Assembly: GCF_052056915.1 (NCBI RefSeq)
Contig: NZ_CP195119.1
Span: 2,356,001-2,420,000 of the forward strand
DNA: 64,000 nt
Direction of reading: 5' to 3'
Source of the DNA: MTP4 sp052056915
GTDB lineage: Archaea > Halobacteriota > Methanosarcinia > Methanosarcinales > Methanosarcinaceae
Shown: positions 24,845 through 31,921 of the stretch, in pieces
How the letters are laid out: every line of letters starts with the position of its first letter
How positions within the stretch are numbered: position 1 is the stretch's first letter
The notes under the pieces: model-generated
Told to the model about the DNA's origin: nothing
The model's database searches: none
The model's input: only the letters and a program-made list of their open reading frames with translations
Translations under genes and position numbers: made by a program

Positions 24845-25445
24845 ACGCTTTGTTTCCTGCCTGAATGAGCGAACCTCATAACGTATCTCCATTATTTATA
24901 AATTTCGGTACGAATGCCAAAACTTATGATTTCTTCGGGTCCTTTCAAGTATAATTGCCGTTTTTTCCTTGTTTTTTCCCTGTTTTTTCCCTACTTTTTT
25001 CACACATCAGTTAAAAAATTTACTTTCCATGTCTAAAATTTGACTTTTCATGAATAAAATCTTTATTGAATCATTATTTATTTTGGAAGATCCCCCCTCT
25101 TGTATGCCTCAACATTTTCATTAAGTGGGCAACCAGAACTTCGGGGTTTAGAATTTTTACGATTTTCTTATATACTTCTTTAATTTGTTCGTTCTGGACC
25201 CTTTAAAGCAAACTCTTATATACAAGTGCATCTGAATATGACCAGTTAGTTGACTTATCCGAAGCTCTGTTGGGGCTCAGTTAATAAAGTTGGAGGCGTA
25301 CTTCCTAAATTTGATTTCCTCAAGTTTGGTTTGCTAAGTACTATTTTATACTTTTCTGGCGCATGGAGCTTTTTTGAGTTGATTAATTAAAGTTAAAGAA
25401 ATTAAGCAATTAAGTAAATTAATTAAATTAAAGGAATGATTTTTT
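24845..25445 (+). promoter_or_regulatory. Upstream region and leader of the TRAM-gene array
   Basis: No gene in 600 bp. Two archaeal TATA-like elements precede the first TRAM gene: cttatatac at about 25214-25222 and attttatact at 25343-25352. They predict leaders of about 200 nt and 70 nt. A long 5' leader is a known feature of cold-induced archaeal and bacterial RNA-chaperone genes, so this leader is a candidate RNA thermosensor; that is inference. Confidence 0.45.
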
Positions 25446-25652
25446 ATGTTTAGAGATGAAAGTCGCTCTGTTCCTATCGAAGAGGGCGAAGTCTACGATG
25501 TAACTATTGAAGATATTGCCCGCCAGGGAGACGGAATCGCTCGTGTTGAAGGTTTTGTAATTTTTGTTCCGGGAACAAAAGTTGGCGATGAAGTCCAGAT
25601 TAAAGTCGAAAGAGTACTCCCCAAATTCGCTTTTGCAAGCGTTGTCGAGTAA
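25446..25652 (+). CDS. TRAM-domain RNA-binding protein, copy 1
   Basis: A 68-residue protein that is essentially one TRAM domain (an OB-like beta barrel): VEEGEVYDVTIEDIARQGDG-type strand, IARVEGFVIFVPGTKVGDEV, VQIKVERVLPKFAFASVVE. Related single-TRAM proteins of methanogens (TRAM0076 of Methanococcus maripaludis, Ctr proteins of Methanococcoides burtonii) bind RNA and act as chaperones or cold-responsive factors. First of six tandem copies. The variant residues are Asp5 (MFRDES) and Ile in VPIEEG. A shorter spacer to copy 2 and several codon differences mark it as the more diverged upstream copy. Confidence 0.92.
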   Translation: MFRDESRSVPIEEGEVYDVTIEDIARQGDGIARVEGFVIFVPGTKVGDEVQIKVERVLPKFAFASVVE

Positions 25653-25694
25653 TCGCGGATTAAGGAAATTAATTTAATTAAAGGAATGGTTTTT

Positions 25695-25901
25695 ATGTTC
25701 AGAGAAGAAAGTCGCTCTGCTCCTGTCGAAGAGGGTGAAGTTTACGACGTCACCATTGAGGACATTGCCCGCCAGGGAGACGGCATCGCCCGTGTTGAAG
25801 GTTTTGTAGTTTTTGTTCCGGGAACCAAAGTTGGCGATGAAGTCCAGATCAAAGTCGAAAGAGTACTCCCCAAATTTGCATTTGCAAGTCTTGTCGAGTA
25901 A
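25695..25901 (+). CDS. TRAM-domain RNA-binding protein, copy 2
   Basis: 68 residues, a single TRAM domain with the same fold and predicted RNA-chaperone role as copy 1. It has MFREES and APVEEG at the N-terminus and ends FAFASLVE. I start at the ATG at 25695, nine nt downstream of the AAAGGA site, not at the ATG at 25686 that abuts it. The predicted protein is identical to copies 3 and 4. Confidence 0.92.
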   Translation: MFREESRSAPVEEGEVYDVTIEDIARQGDGIARVEGFVVFVPGTKVGDEVQIKVERVLPKFAFASLVE

Positions 25902-25956
25902 TTTCCGATTAACGAAGCAATTCAATTAAATCAATTTAATTAAAGGAATGGTTTTT

Positions 25957-26163
25957 ATGTTCAGAGAAGAAAGTCGCTCTGCTCCTGTCGAAGAGGGTGA
26001 AGTTTACGATGTCACCATTGAGGACATTGCCCGCCAGGGAGACGGCATCGCCCGTGTTGAAGGTTTTGTAGTTTTTGTTCCGGGAACCAAAGTTGGCGAT
26101 GAAGTCCAGATCAAAGTCGAAAGAGTACTCCCCAAATTTGCATTTGCAAGTCTTGTCGAGTAA
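25957..26163 (+). CDS. TRAM-domain RNA-binding protein, copy 3
   Basis: 68 residues, identical in protein to copies 2 and 4, and nearly identical in DNA including flanks. The same AAAGGA site and nine-nt spacing set the start. Third gene of the array, probably co-transcribed; no terminator is visible between copies. Confidence 0.92.
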   Translation: MFREESRSAPVEEGEVYDVTIEDIARQGDGIARVEGFVVFVPGTKVGDEVQIKVERVLPKFAFASLVE

Positions 26164-26218
26164 TTTCCGATTAACGAAGCAATTCAATTAAATCAATTTA
26201 ATTAAAGGAATGGTTTTT

Positions 26219-26425
26219 ATGTTCAGAGAAGAAAGTCGTTCTGCTCCTGTCGAAGAGGGCGAAGTTTACGATGTCACTATTGAGGACATTGCCCGCCAGG
26301 GAGACGGCATCGCCCGTGTTGAAGGTTTTGTAGTTTTTGTTCCGGGAACCAAAGTTGGCGATGAAGTCCAGATCAAAGTCGAAAGAGTACTCCCCAAATT
26401 TGCATTTGCAAGTCTTGTCGAGTAA
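26219..26425 (+). CDS. TRAM-domain RNA-binding protein, copy 4
   Basis: 68 residues, identical protein to copies 2 and 3 with only silent differences (for example cgt for cgc and gaagagggc for gaagagggt). Same 262-bp spacing and leader. Identity at protein level with silent change suggests purifying selection or incomplete conversion. Confidence 0.92.
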   Translation: MFREESRSAPVEEGEVYDVTIEDIARQGDGIARVEGFVVFVPGTKVGDEVQIKVERVLPKFAFASLVE

Positions 26426-26480
26426 TTTCCGATTAACGAAGCAATTCAATTAAATCAATTTAATTAAAGGAATGGTTTTT

Positions 26481-26687
26481 ATGTTCAGAGAAGAAAGCCG
26501 CTCTGTTCCTGTCGAAGAGGGCGAAGTTTACGATGTCACAATCGAAGACATTGCCCGCCAGGGAGACGGAATCGCTCGCGTTGAAGGTTTTGTAATTTTT
26601 GTTCCGGGAACCAAAGTTGGCGATGAAGTCCAGATCAAAGTCGAAAGAGTACTCCCCAAATTTGCATTTGGAAGTCTTGTCGAGTAA
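26481..26687 (+). CDS. TRAM-domain RNA-binding protein, copy 5
   Basis: 68 residues, single TRAM domain. It differs from copies 2-4 at a few positions (VPVEEG, VIFVPG, FGSLVE near the end). Its first half shares some variants with copy 1 and its flanks match copies 2-4, which suggests recombination between copies. Confidence 0.92.
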   Translation: MFREESRSVPVEEGEVYDVTIEDIARQGDGIARVEGFVIFVPGTKVGDEVQIKVERVLPKFAFGSLVE

Positions 26688-26743
26688 TTTTCGATTTAGC
26701 GGAATAAAGCAATTAAATTAATTCAATTAAAGGAATGGTTTCC

Positions 26744-26950
26744 ATGTTTAGAGAAGAGAGTCACTCTGCCCCTGTCGAAGAGGGCGAAGTTTACGATGTC
26801 ACTATTCAGGACCTTGCTCGCCAGGGAGACGGCATTGCCCGTATCGAAGGGTTTGTCGTTTTCGTCCCCGGAACCAAAGTTGGCGATGAAGTCCGGATTA
26901 AAGTCGAAAGAGTACTCCCTAAATACGGGTTTGCAAGCCTGGTTGAGTAA
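26744..26950 (+). CDS. TRAM-domain RNA-binding protein, copy 6
   Basis: 68 residues, the most diverged copy: MFREESHSAPVEEG, IQDLARQGDG, ARIEGFVVFVPG, VRIKVERVLPKYGFASLVE. Glu is replaced by Gln in the first strand, Gln by Arg before the IKVERV strand and FAF by YGF near the end, so its RNA preference may differ. Last gene of the array, followed at once by a hairpin terminator. Confidence 0.92.
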   Translation: MFREESHSAPVEEGEVYDVTIQDLARQGDGIARIEGFVVFVPGTKVGDEVRIKVERVLPKYGFASLVE

Positions 26951-26978
26951 GCAGCATAAACAGGAACAGGAAGAACTT

Positions 26979-27025
26979 AGACTGAAAAATTATTTCTCAG
27001 ATTATTTTTTCAGTCTTTTCTTTCT
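26979..27025 (+). terminator. Terminator of the TRAM array
   Basis: An 11-bp perfect stem (AGACTGAAAAA at 26979-26989, TTTTTCAGTCT at 27006-27016) is followed by a T-rich run. It starts 28 nt after the last TRAM stop codon and is the only strong terminator-like structure in the array, so the six genes are probably one transcript. Confidence 0.7.
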
Positions 27026-27313
27026 TAATTCTTGTATACTCCTGGCACTTTTGCTTATTTTCTCTTTATCTGGGAATTTTTTCTCCTTGTTTTTCCCTTG
27101 CGTTTTTGCTCTGTTTTTCCCTTTTGCTTTTACTGAATTTTTTACCCGCAGTTGAGTCGACATCTCAATTCGATGCTATACCTCAATTCGATGCTATTAT
27201 ATAATAGAGGATAAAATATGATTTCGAAATTCAGCTAACAAAGTTTTTACTGATGATATGAAAGGTTCCCTCAGGACCTTCAAGGCCCGGGGCAGGTCCC
27301 GGAGTGATTCCAT
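27026..27313. other. Gene-free spacer before the bactofilin-like gene
   Basis: T-rich stretch to about 27150, then a 16-bp direct repeat ctcaattcgatgctat (copies near 27165 and 27182) followed by a TATA-like tattatataat (about 27195-27205). A 19-codon frame from 27258 ends in an ATGA overlap with the next gene and might couple translation, though the next gene has its own GGAGTGAT site. Confidence 0.45.
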
Positions 27314-27742
27314 ATGAAGTGTTTTATCAAGTACCACCCCCACTCCAATACCTTTGTGATTGAAAAAAGAGCGTTTTTCGATGAGCCCCTGATGCTTGAA
27401 GGCAACTTGATTGTTGGTCAGGACGTTAATTTCTGGAAAGACCTCGTGGTTACGGGACGGCTCGAGCTTGGAAAAGGCTCTGTGGTCAAGGGGAACGTGA
27501 AAGCTGAAAGTGCCCTAGTCTGCGCCGGGGCACAGGTTCTCGGGAGCATAGAGGCTGTTTCGGAACTTATCCTGCTTGACGGTGCCAGGGCAAACTCCGC
27601 ATCCTGCGCCGGGGACATTTACATGCGGCCTGGTTGTGCCGTAGGCTCCGTAAACTCAGGGGGTACCCTTGAACTTGTGGGAAAGGTCACGATCAAAAAA
27701 GTAGAGCCTCTCACAAAAGTGGTTGTCAGGGCCGAAGAGTGA
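27314..27742 (+). CDS. Bactofilin-like polymer-forming protein
   Basis: A 142-residue protein with a right-handed beta-helix pattern: short repeating blocks such as LEGNLIVGQDVNFWKDLVVT, GRLELGKGSVVKGNVKAES and ALVCAGAQVLGSIEAVSEL, with small hydrophobic residues every few positions. This is the pattern of the bactofilin/polymer-forming cytoskeletal family, whose members self-assemble into non-polar filaments in bacteria. There is no membrane segment. A strong GGAGTGAT ribosome-binding site lies 6 nt before the ATG. It is a single gene facing the ABC operon. Fold call good; a cytoskeletal role in this archaeon is unproven. Confidence 0.78.
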   Translation: MKCFIKYHPHSNTFVIEKRAFFDEPLMLEGNLIVGQDVNFWKDLVVTGRLELGKGSVVKGNVKAESALVCAGAQVLGSIEAVSELILLDGARANSASCAGDIYMRPGCAVGSVNSGGTLELVGKVTIKKVEPLTKVVVRAEE

Positions 27743-27747
27743 CCCAA

Positions 27748-27826
27748 ATTCCGTTTTTTACTTCTTTCTTTACTTTTTTTACTTCTTTCTTTACTTTTTT
27801 TACTTCTTTCTTTTACTTCTTCCCTT
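27748..27826. terminator. T-rich convergent terminator region
   Basis: Between the convergent bactofilin-like and ABC-ATPase genes lie three repeats of tttttacttctttctttac, U-rich in the direction of the bactofilin-like gene. It probably terminates that transcript. Confidence 0.5.
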
Positions 27827-28591
27827 TCACCTGGTGAACCTTTCCTGTTCCAGGAGTTTCAGGATCCTGTCCCTCAGGCGGTTGGCTTCGGGGCTGGTCC
27901 GGCTCCTCGGGCGGGGGAGCTCTACCTTTATGATCTCTTTTACCCTTCCGGGCCTGGAGGTCATGACAACGATCCTGTCCGAGAGGAAGACCGCTTCGTC
28001 CACGCTGTGGGTTACGAAGAGGAAGGTTACGTTTTTTTGCTCCCAGATCTTCAGGAGCTCGTCCTGGAGGATGTTCCGGGTCTGGGCGTCCAGGGCTCCG
28101 AAGGGTTCGTCCATCAGGAGGACCTCAGGCTCGTTGGCAAGAGCTCTTGCAATGGCAGCCCGCTGCTGCATGCCTCCTGAGAGTTCGTGAGGGTAGCTGT
28201 TCTTGAACTGCTCAAGGCCCACGAGGTCAAGGTACTTTTCCACCTGCTTTCGGGCTTCTCCTTTTCCTATTCCCTGCATTTCAAGCCCGAAGGTGATGTT
28301 GTCGATGACCGTTCTCCAGGGGAAGAGGGAATACTGCTGGAATACCATGCCTCTTTTGGGGTCCGGACCTGTGATAGGGACTCCGTTCAGGGTAATTTCT
28401 CCCGAGGTCTGGGTTTCGAGCCCTGCCACTATCCGGAGCAGGGTTGTTTTCCCGCAGCCTGAAGGCCCGAGGAGGCAGATGAATTCCCCGTCCTCAACAT
28501 CGAAATTTATGTTTTCCAGGGCCTGCGTTTCGGATTTGTCTTCTTTTTTCGAAAAAGTGCGTGAGACGTTTTTTACACTTACTCTGCCCAT
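27827..28591 (-). CDS. ABC transporter ATP-binding protein (nitrate/sulfonate/taurine type)
   Basis: A 254-residue ATPase of the SsuB/TauB/NrtD class. Walker A (GPSGCGKTT), Q-loop (MVFQQYSLFPWRT), signature (LSGGMQQR), Walker B (VLLMDEPFGALD) and the switch His (VTHSVDEA) are intact. It energises import of a small anion or organosulfonate. It is the last gene of a binding protein-permease-ATPase operon on the minus strand, one base after the permease gene ends. Substrate is not readable from the ATPase. Confidence 0.92.
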   Translation of the reverse strand: MGRVSVKNVSRTFSKKEDKSETQALENINFDVEDGEFICLLGPSGCGKTTLLRIVAGLETQTSGEITLNGVPITGPDPKRGMVFQQYSLFPWRTVIDNITFGLEMQGIGKGEARKQVEKYLDLVGLEQFKNSYPHELSGGMQQRAAIARALANEPEVLLMDEPFGALDAQTRNILQDELLKIWEQKNVTFLFVTHSVDEAVFLSDRIVVMTSRPGRVKEIIKVELPRPRSRTSPEANRLRDRILKLLEQERFTR

Positions 28592-28592
28592 C

Positions 28593-29381
28593 TTATACCA
28601 CGATCCCTGCTTTCCATCTGAGAAGTTTTGTGTCTACGTAATACCTGAAAGCCCTGTCTATGACAAGTCCCAAAAAACCGAGTAAGAGCATGTAAAGAAG
28701 CACGAAGTCCATCCTGTGCAGGTGGAAGTTAAGCCAGAGCGAATAACCTAACCCTCCTCTGCTGACTCCGAACATTTCTGCGGCTACCAGGCACATCCAG
28801 CCAACACCCATGGCAATCCGGATCCCCGCAATAATGGAAGGCAAGGCTGAAGGTAGGGCGACGTAGCGGATCTGGTTCACGCTTCGGGTGCAGCCCAGTA
28901 CCTTTGCAGCATCCACATGGACCCTGGGGATGTTCTTAAAGCCCGTGTAGGTGTTGATGATTATGGGAAAAATCATCCCTACAAATACCACAAATCCTGC
29001 TGCCTGATGGGTGAGCCCGAACCACACCATTGCAAAAGGAATCCAGGCAAGAGGGGGAATTGGCCTGAGGATCTCGATTATGGGGTCGATAGCCTCACTT
29101 GCTTCTTTGAACCACCCCATAATAATTCCCAGGGGGATGCCTATGAAAAAAGCTGCAATTATCCCTATCCCGAAGTGCAGTAAGCTTGTCAAAAGGTCGG
29201 TGACAATGACTCCACTTTCGATAATCGTAAGAAGGGAAAGGACTACGTCATAAAAACTTGGAAGGTAAAGTTTGTTTTTCACAATCCATTCTGCAGTAAA
29301 TTGCCAGAGGACAATTACGCAGACCAGAGAGATTACTTCCATCCCTTTTTCACGGATCGTTTTTATAAGTCTAAGATTCAT
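28593..29381 (-). CDS. ABC transporter permease (SsuC/TauC type)
   Basis: A 262-residue membrane protein with about six segments. The EAA-type coupling loop is visible (VHVDAAKVLGCTRSVNQIRY VALPSALPSII, shown with a break). The IPLGIIMGWF and EILRPIPPLAWIPFAMVWFG segments match the SsuC/TauC/NrtB permeases. It forms the channel with the ATPase at 27827-28591 and is fed by the binding protein at 29642-30664. Between permease and binding-protein genes lie 260 nt, unusually long for an operon, with a T-rich stretch on the plus strand. Confidence 0.92.
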   Translation of the reverse strand: MNLRLIKTIREKGMEVISLVCVIVLWQFTAEWIVKNKLYLPSFYDVVLSLLTIIESGVIVTDLLTSLLHFGIGIIAAFFIGIPLGIIMGWFKEASEAIDPIIEILRPIPPLAWIPFAMVWFGLTHQAAGFVVFVGMIFPIIINTYTGFKNIPRVHVDAAKVLGCTRSVNQIRYVALPSALPSIIAGIRIAMGVGWMCLVAAEMFGVSRGGLGYSLWLNFHLHRMDFVLLYMLLLGFLGLVIDRAFRYYVDTKLLRWKAGIVV

Positions 29382-29641
29382 AACTAGTTAAATAGTATTG
29401 ATTCTTTTTTACTTTTCCGGAACACTGGGCGCCACGGGAGAAATAAATTTTAACCTTCTAGCTTCTCTATTCCGAAAAGTAATCCCGAATCTGAAATTTT
29501 CTTTCCAGAAAGGGGTTTTCGTCCTTCAAATCTTTTCTTCATTAAAAATGAGGCTAAGCTGCCCCTATATGAGGGACAGCTGTTTTTATCAGTTTTTATC
29601 AATTTTCGTAGCTTTTTTTGTTTTTCCTGTGAACTCCGGCA

Positions 29642-30664
29642 TTATTCTTCCTGTGAAGCTGCTTCATAGAAGCTTGTATCGAAGATTTCCTCTTTTGTCA
29701 GAGGCTTCTGGATGTACCCGAGTTCGTACTGGACCTGGGTGTACTGGACAGTTGAATTTGCGATCAGTTCGGGGTCAGCGATCCAGGCGCCGTCCCAGTC
29801 GGCAAGGGACTTTTCCACCTTTTCAACTTCCCAGCCGGTCTTATCGGCAAAGATCTGGGCGGCTTCGTCCACATTGTTCTTGTTGTACTCGGTTGCTTTG
29901 ATGTGGGTTGCGACAATCTGTTCAACGAGTTCGGGCTGTCCTCTGATCAGCTCTCCGCTTGCCACGAGTACGCAGCAGGCGTGGTCTGCCTGCATCTCTC
30001 CCGAGGCCACAACTGAGCGTCCGTTCCCTTCACTTTCAATGATTGCAGGTGCAGGATGGGGCAGGAAGACTGCATCCACACTTCCTGCGGAAATGGCACT
30101 GATGGCCTCTCCGGGACCCATGGCCTTAATGTCTACGTCCGTATCAGGGTCAAGCCCGTTTTCCTGAAGCCAGTTGCGAAGCAGGGTGTCCTGGATGGTT
30201 CCCGGAGGGAAAGTAGCGATGCTGAGCCCTTCCAGGTCCTGGGGGGTCTCATACTCGAATTCGGGGCGAAGAACCAGGTCTGAACCCTGGATCTGGACTG
30301 CAGCAATAATCTTTGCGTCAAGCCCCTGGCTAAGCGCAGTGATCACCGGAGCCGCTCCGACATAAGCCACGTCCAGGTCCCCTGCGAGCATGGCCTGCAT
30401 TTCAGGAGCACCCGTCGGGAATTCGTATTCGTTGATCTTTTCCACTCCGAAAGGAGCCAGGTCTTCTTCCCACCAGCCCTTTTCCATGGCTGTCATGTAC
30501 GCAACCTGGTGTGTGCTTGGCTGGTACCCGAAGTTCAGTTCCGTAACTGCAGGAGCTTCTTCTGAGTCCTCTTCAGCTCCGCCTTCCTCATCGGATACGC
30601 AGCCGGACACGAAAGCAGACGCAACAAGCAATAATGTAAGGATCAATACGCCTAATTTTTTCAA
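29642..30664 (-). CDS. ABC transporter substrate-binding lipoprotein (NMT1/TauA/SsuA family)
   Basis: A 340-residue extracellular binding protein with a signal peptide and lipobox (FVSGC, Cys about 22), then an acidic linker and a type II periplasmic-binding fold of the NMT1/SsuA class: FGYQPSTHQVAYMTAMEKGW, AMLAGDLDVAYVGAAPVITA, KIIAAVQIQGSDLVLR. The family binds nitrate, sulfonates, taurine, bicarbonate or thiamine precursors; I cannot tell which. The start is a TTG at 30664 preceded five bases earlier by an ideal GAGGTGA site. First gene of the operon; a HTH regulator is transcribed divergently. Confidence 0.9.
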   Translation of the reverse strand: MKKLGVLILTLLLVASAFVSGCVSDEEGGAEEDSEEAPAVTELNFGYQPSTHQVAYMTAMEKGWWEEDLAPFGVEKINEYEFPTGAPEMQAMLAGDLDVAYVGAAPVITALSQGLDAKIIAAVQIQGSDLVLRPEFEYETPQDLEGLSIATFPPGTIQDTLLRNWLQENGLDPDTDVDIKAMGPGEAISAISAGSVDAVFLPHPAPAIIESEGNGRSVVASGEMQADHACCVLVASGELIRGQPELVEQIVATHIKATEYNKNNVDEAAQIFADKTGWEVEKVEKSLADWDGAWIADPELIANSTVQYTQVQYELGYIQKPLTKEEIFDTSFYEAASQEE

Positions 30665-31015
30665 AATCTCACCTCAATAATTTTCCACTATCTAACACTC
30701 TTCAATAAAGGTTTCAGTCTCAATAAGGGTTTCACAGTAAAGGTTTATGACTAAGGTTTATAGGCTGGTAGACGGATTTTTCATCGGAAAATCCCGGTCA
30801 AAATTGGTAAACGTGGAGTAATAAAGGGGTATATTCTTCTATGTGTTATTATTCGTTGAAATTTACTATATATACTTTCTCAAATGCCCTCGGATTATGA
30901 CCCATATGTATTAATATATCTGATTATATTTCTCATTTTGGAAGAAAATCCCTAAAAAATGTAAATTCTTTAAAATCATTCAAGTTTTTTTATCCAGTAT
31001 CCCAGGAGCGTTTCC
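30665..31015. promoter_or_regulatory. Divergent promoter region between the ABC operon and the HTH regulator
   Basis: 350 bp with no gene. A TATA-like tactatatatac (about 30863-30874) and further AT-rich elements near 30907-30930 could serve the regulator gene; a CCAGGAGCG ribosome-binding site precedes its ATG. A repeated motif (ataaaggttt, ataagggttt, gtaaaggttt) at about 30704-30745 is a possible regulator site near the ABC operon start. Confidence 0.4.
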
Positions 31016-31537
31016 ATGAATGTTGCAGACAAGGTTATTAAAGCTGCATTTGAATCCGACGAAGTATTTCAAAAAACTCTTTCCACTGTAATTAAGGAAG
31101 ATCTGAACCTCACTGCTGTTGATTTTGCCAAACAGGCAAACATCCCCCCAAGCACCCTCTACAAGATCCTTTCAGGGAACAGGGACCCGAACATAAAGAC
31201 CCTGCGCCAGATAGTGAAGACTATCCGGGAAATCAAGGAATCCGATAGTGGAGAATTTATCGCGGTTATCGCTGCCCGCTCGGTGCTCGATAACATAGTG
31301 GAGACAAAGAAAAAGATAGCAGGCAGGCTGGTGACTATCAGGGAGTACTCGGCAACTTCCATGGAAGAGGCAATTATTGCAGCCGTACATGCCGAAAGGG
31401 ACGGGGCCAAAGCCCTTGTCTGTGCTCCCATCGTAAGCCCCACGGTAGAAAAGATCCTGAACATCCCGGTCACAACCATCATCCCAAAAGGCAGTCTGCT
31501 GGACGCCATCGCACTTGCCATGAAGAAAATGGAATGA
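31016..31537 (+). CDS. Helix-turn-helix transcriptional regulator with C-terminal sensor-like domain
   Basis: A 173-residue protein. An XRE-type HTH (about residues 30-75: LTAVDFAKQANIPPSTLYKI then LSGNRDPNIKTLRQIV) is followed by an alpha/beta domain (about 82-172: FIAVIAARSVLDNIVETKKK, AIIAAVHAERDGAKALVCAP, IPVTTIIPKGS). The C-terminal domain resembles the ligand-sensing fold of PrpR N-terminal domains, though I cannot assign a ligand. It is divergent from the ABC importer operon and is a candidate regulator of it. Confidence 0.8.
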   Translation: MNVADKVIKAAFESDEVFQKTLSTVIKEDLNLTAVDFAKQANIPPSTLYKILSGNRDPNIKTLRQIVKTIREIKESDSGEFIAVIAARSVLDNIVETKKKIAGRLVTIREYSATSMEEAIIAAVHAERDGAKALVCAPIVSPTVEKILNIPVTTIIPKGSLLDAIALAMKKME

Positions 31538-31654
31538 CGTATTTTCCGGACTTATCAGGCAGGAAACTTATCAGGCAGGAATTTTCCCCGAACATTTCAT
31601 TAAAAATTCAGCAGGGAATTTTTCCTGAAATCTTTTTTAAAAACCGTCATTGGA

Positions 31655-31827
31655 AACGTTGTTGAAAACGTTGTTGAAAACTTTTATTGAAAACTTTTAT
31701 TGAAAACGTTGTTGAAAACGTTGTTGAAAACGTTGTTGAAAACGTTGTTGAAAACGTTGTTGAAAACGTTGTTGAAAACGTTGTTGAAAACGTTGTTGAA
31801 AACTTTTATTGAAAACGTTGTTGAAAA
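31655..31827. repeat. 12-bp tandem repeat, about 14 copies
   Basis: About 14 units of gttgttgaaaac, interrupted by variants reading cttttattgaaaa, lie between the HTH gene and the end of the S-layer-domain gene. One of the longest simple arrays in the window. Confidence 0.9.
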
Positions 31828-31921
31828 AGAGGGACAAATTTTAAAAAAGAGGTAAGTCCCGCGTCTTCAATATTAACGCGGGCACTTGAAATTTGTTTTT
31901 ACTTTTTTGACGTTTCGGGTT

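Larger units (their letters stand above)
25657..26743 (+). repeat. 262-bp tandem duplication units carrying TRAM genes
   Basis: Copies 2 to 5 of the TRAM gene start at 25695, 25957, 26219 and 26481, exactly 262 bp apart; copy 6 follows at 263 bp and copy 1 precedes by 249 bp. Spacers share the aatcaatttaattaaaggaa leader with the ribosome-binding site. Copies 2, 3 and 4 encode identical proteins, so expansion or gene conversion is recent. Confidence 0.93.
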
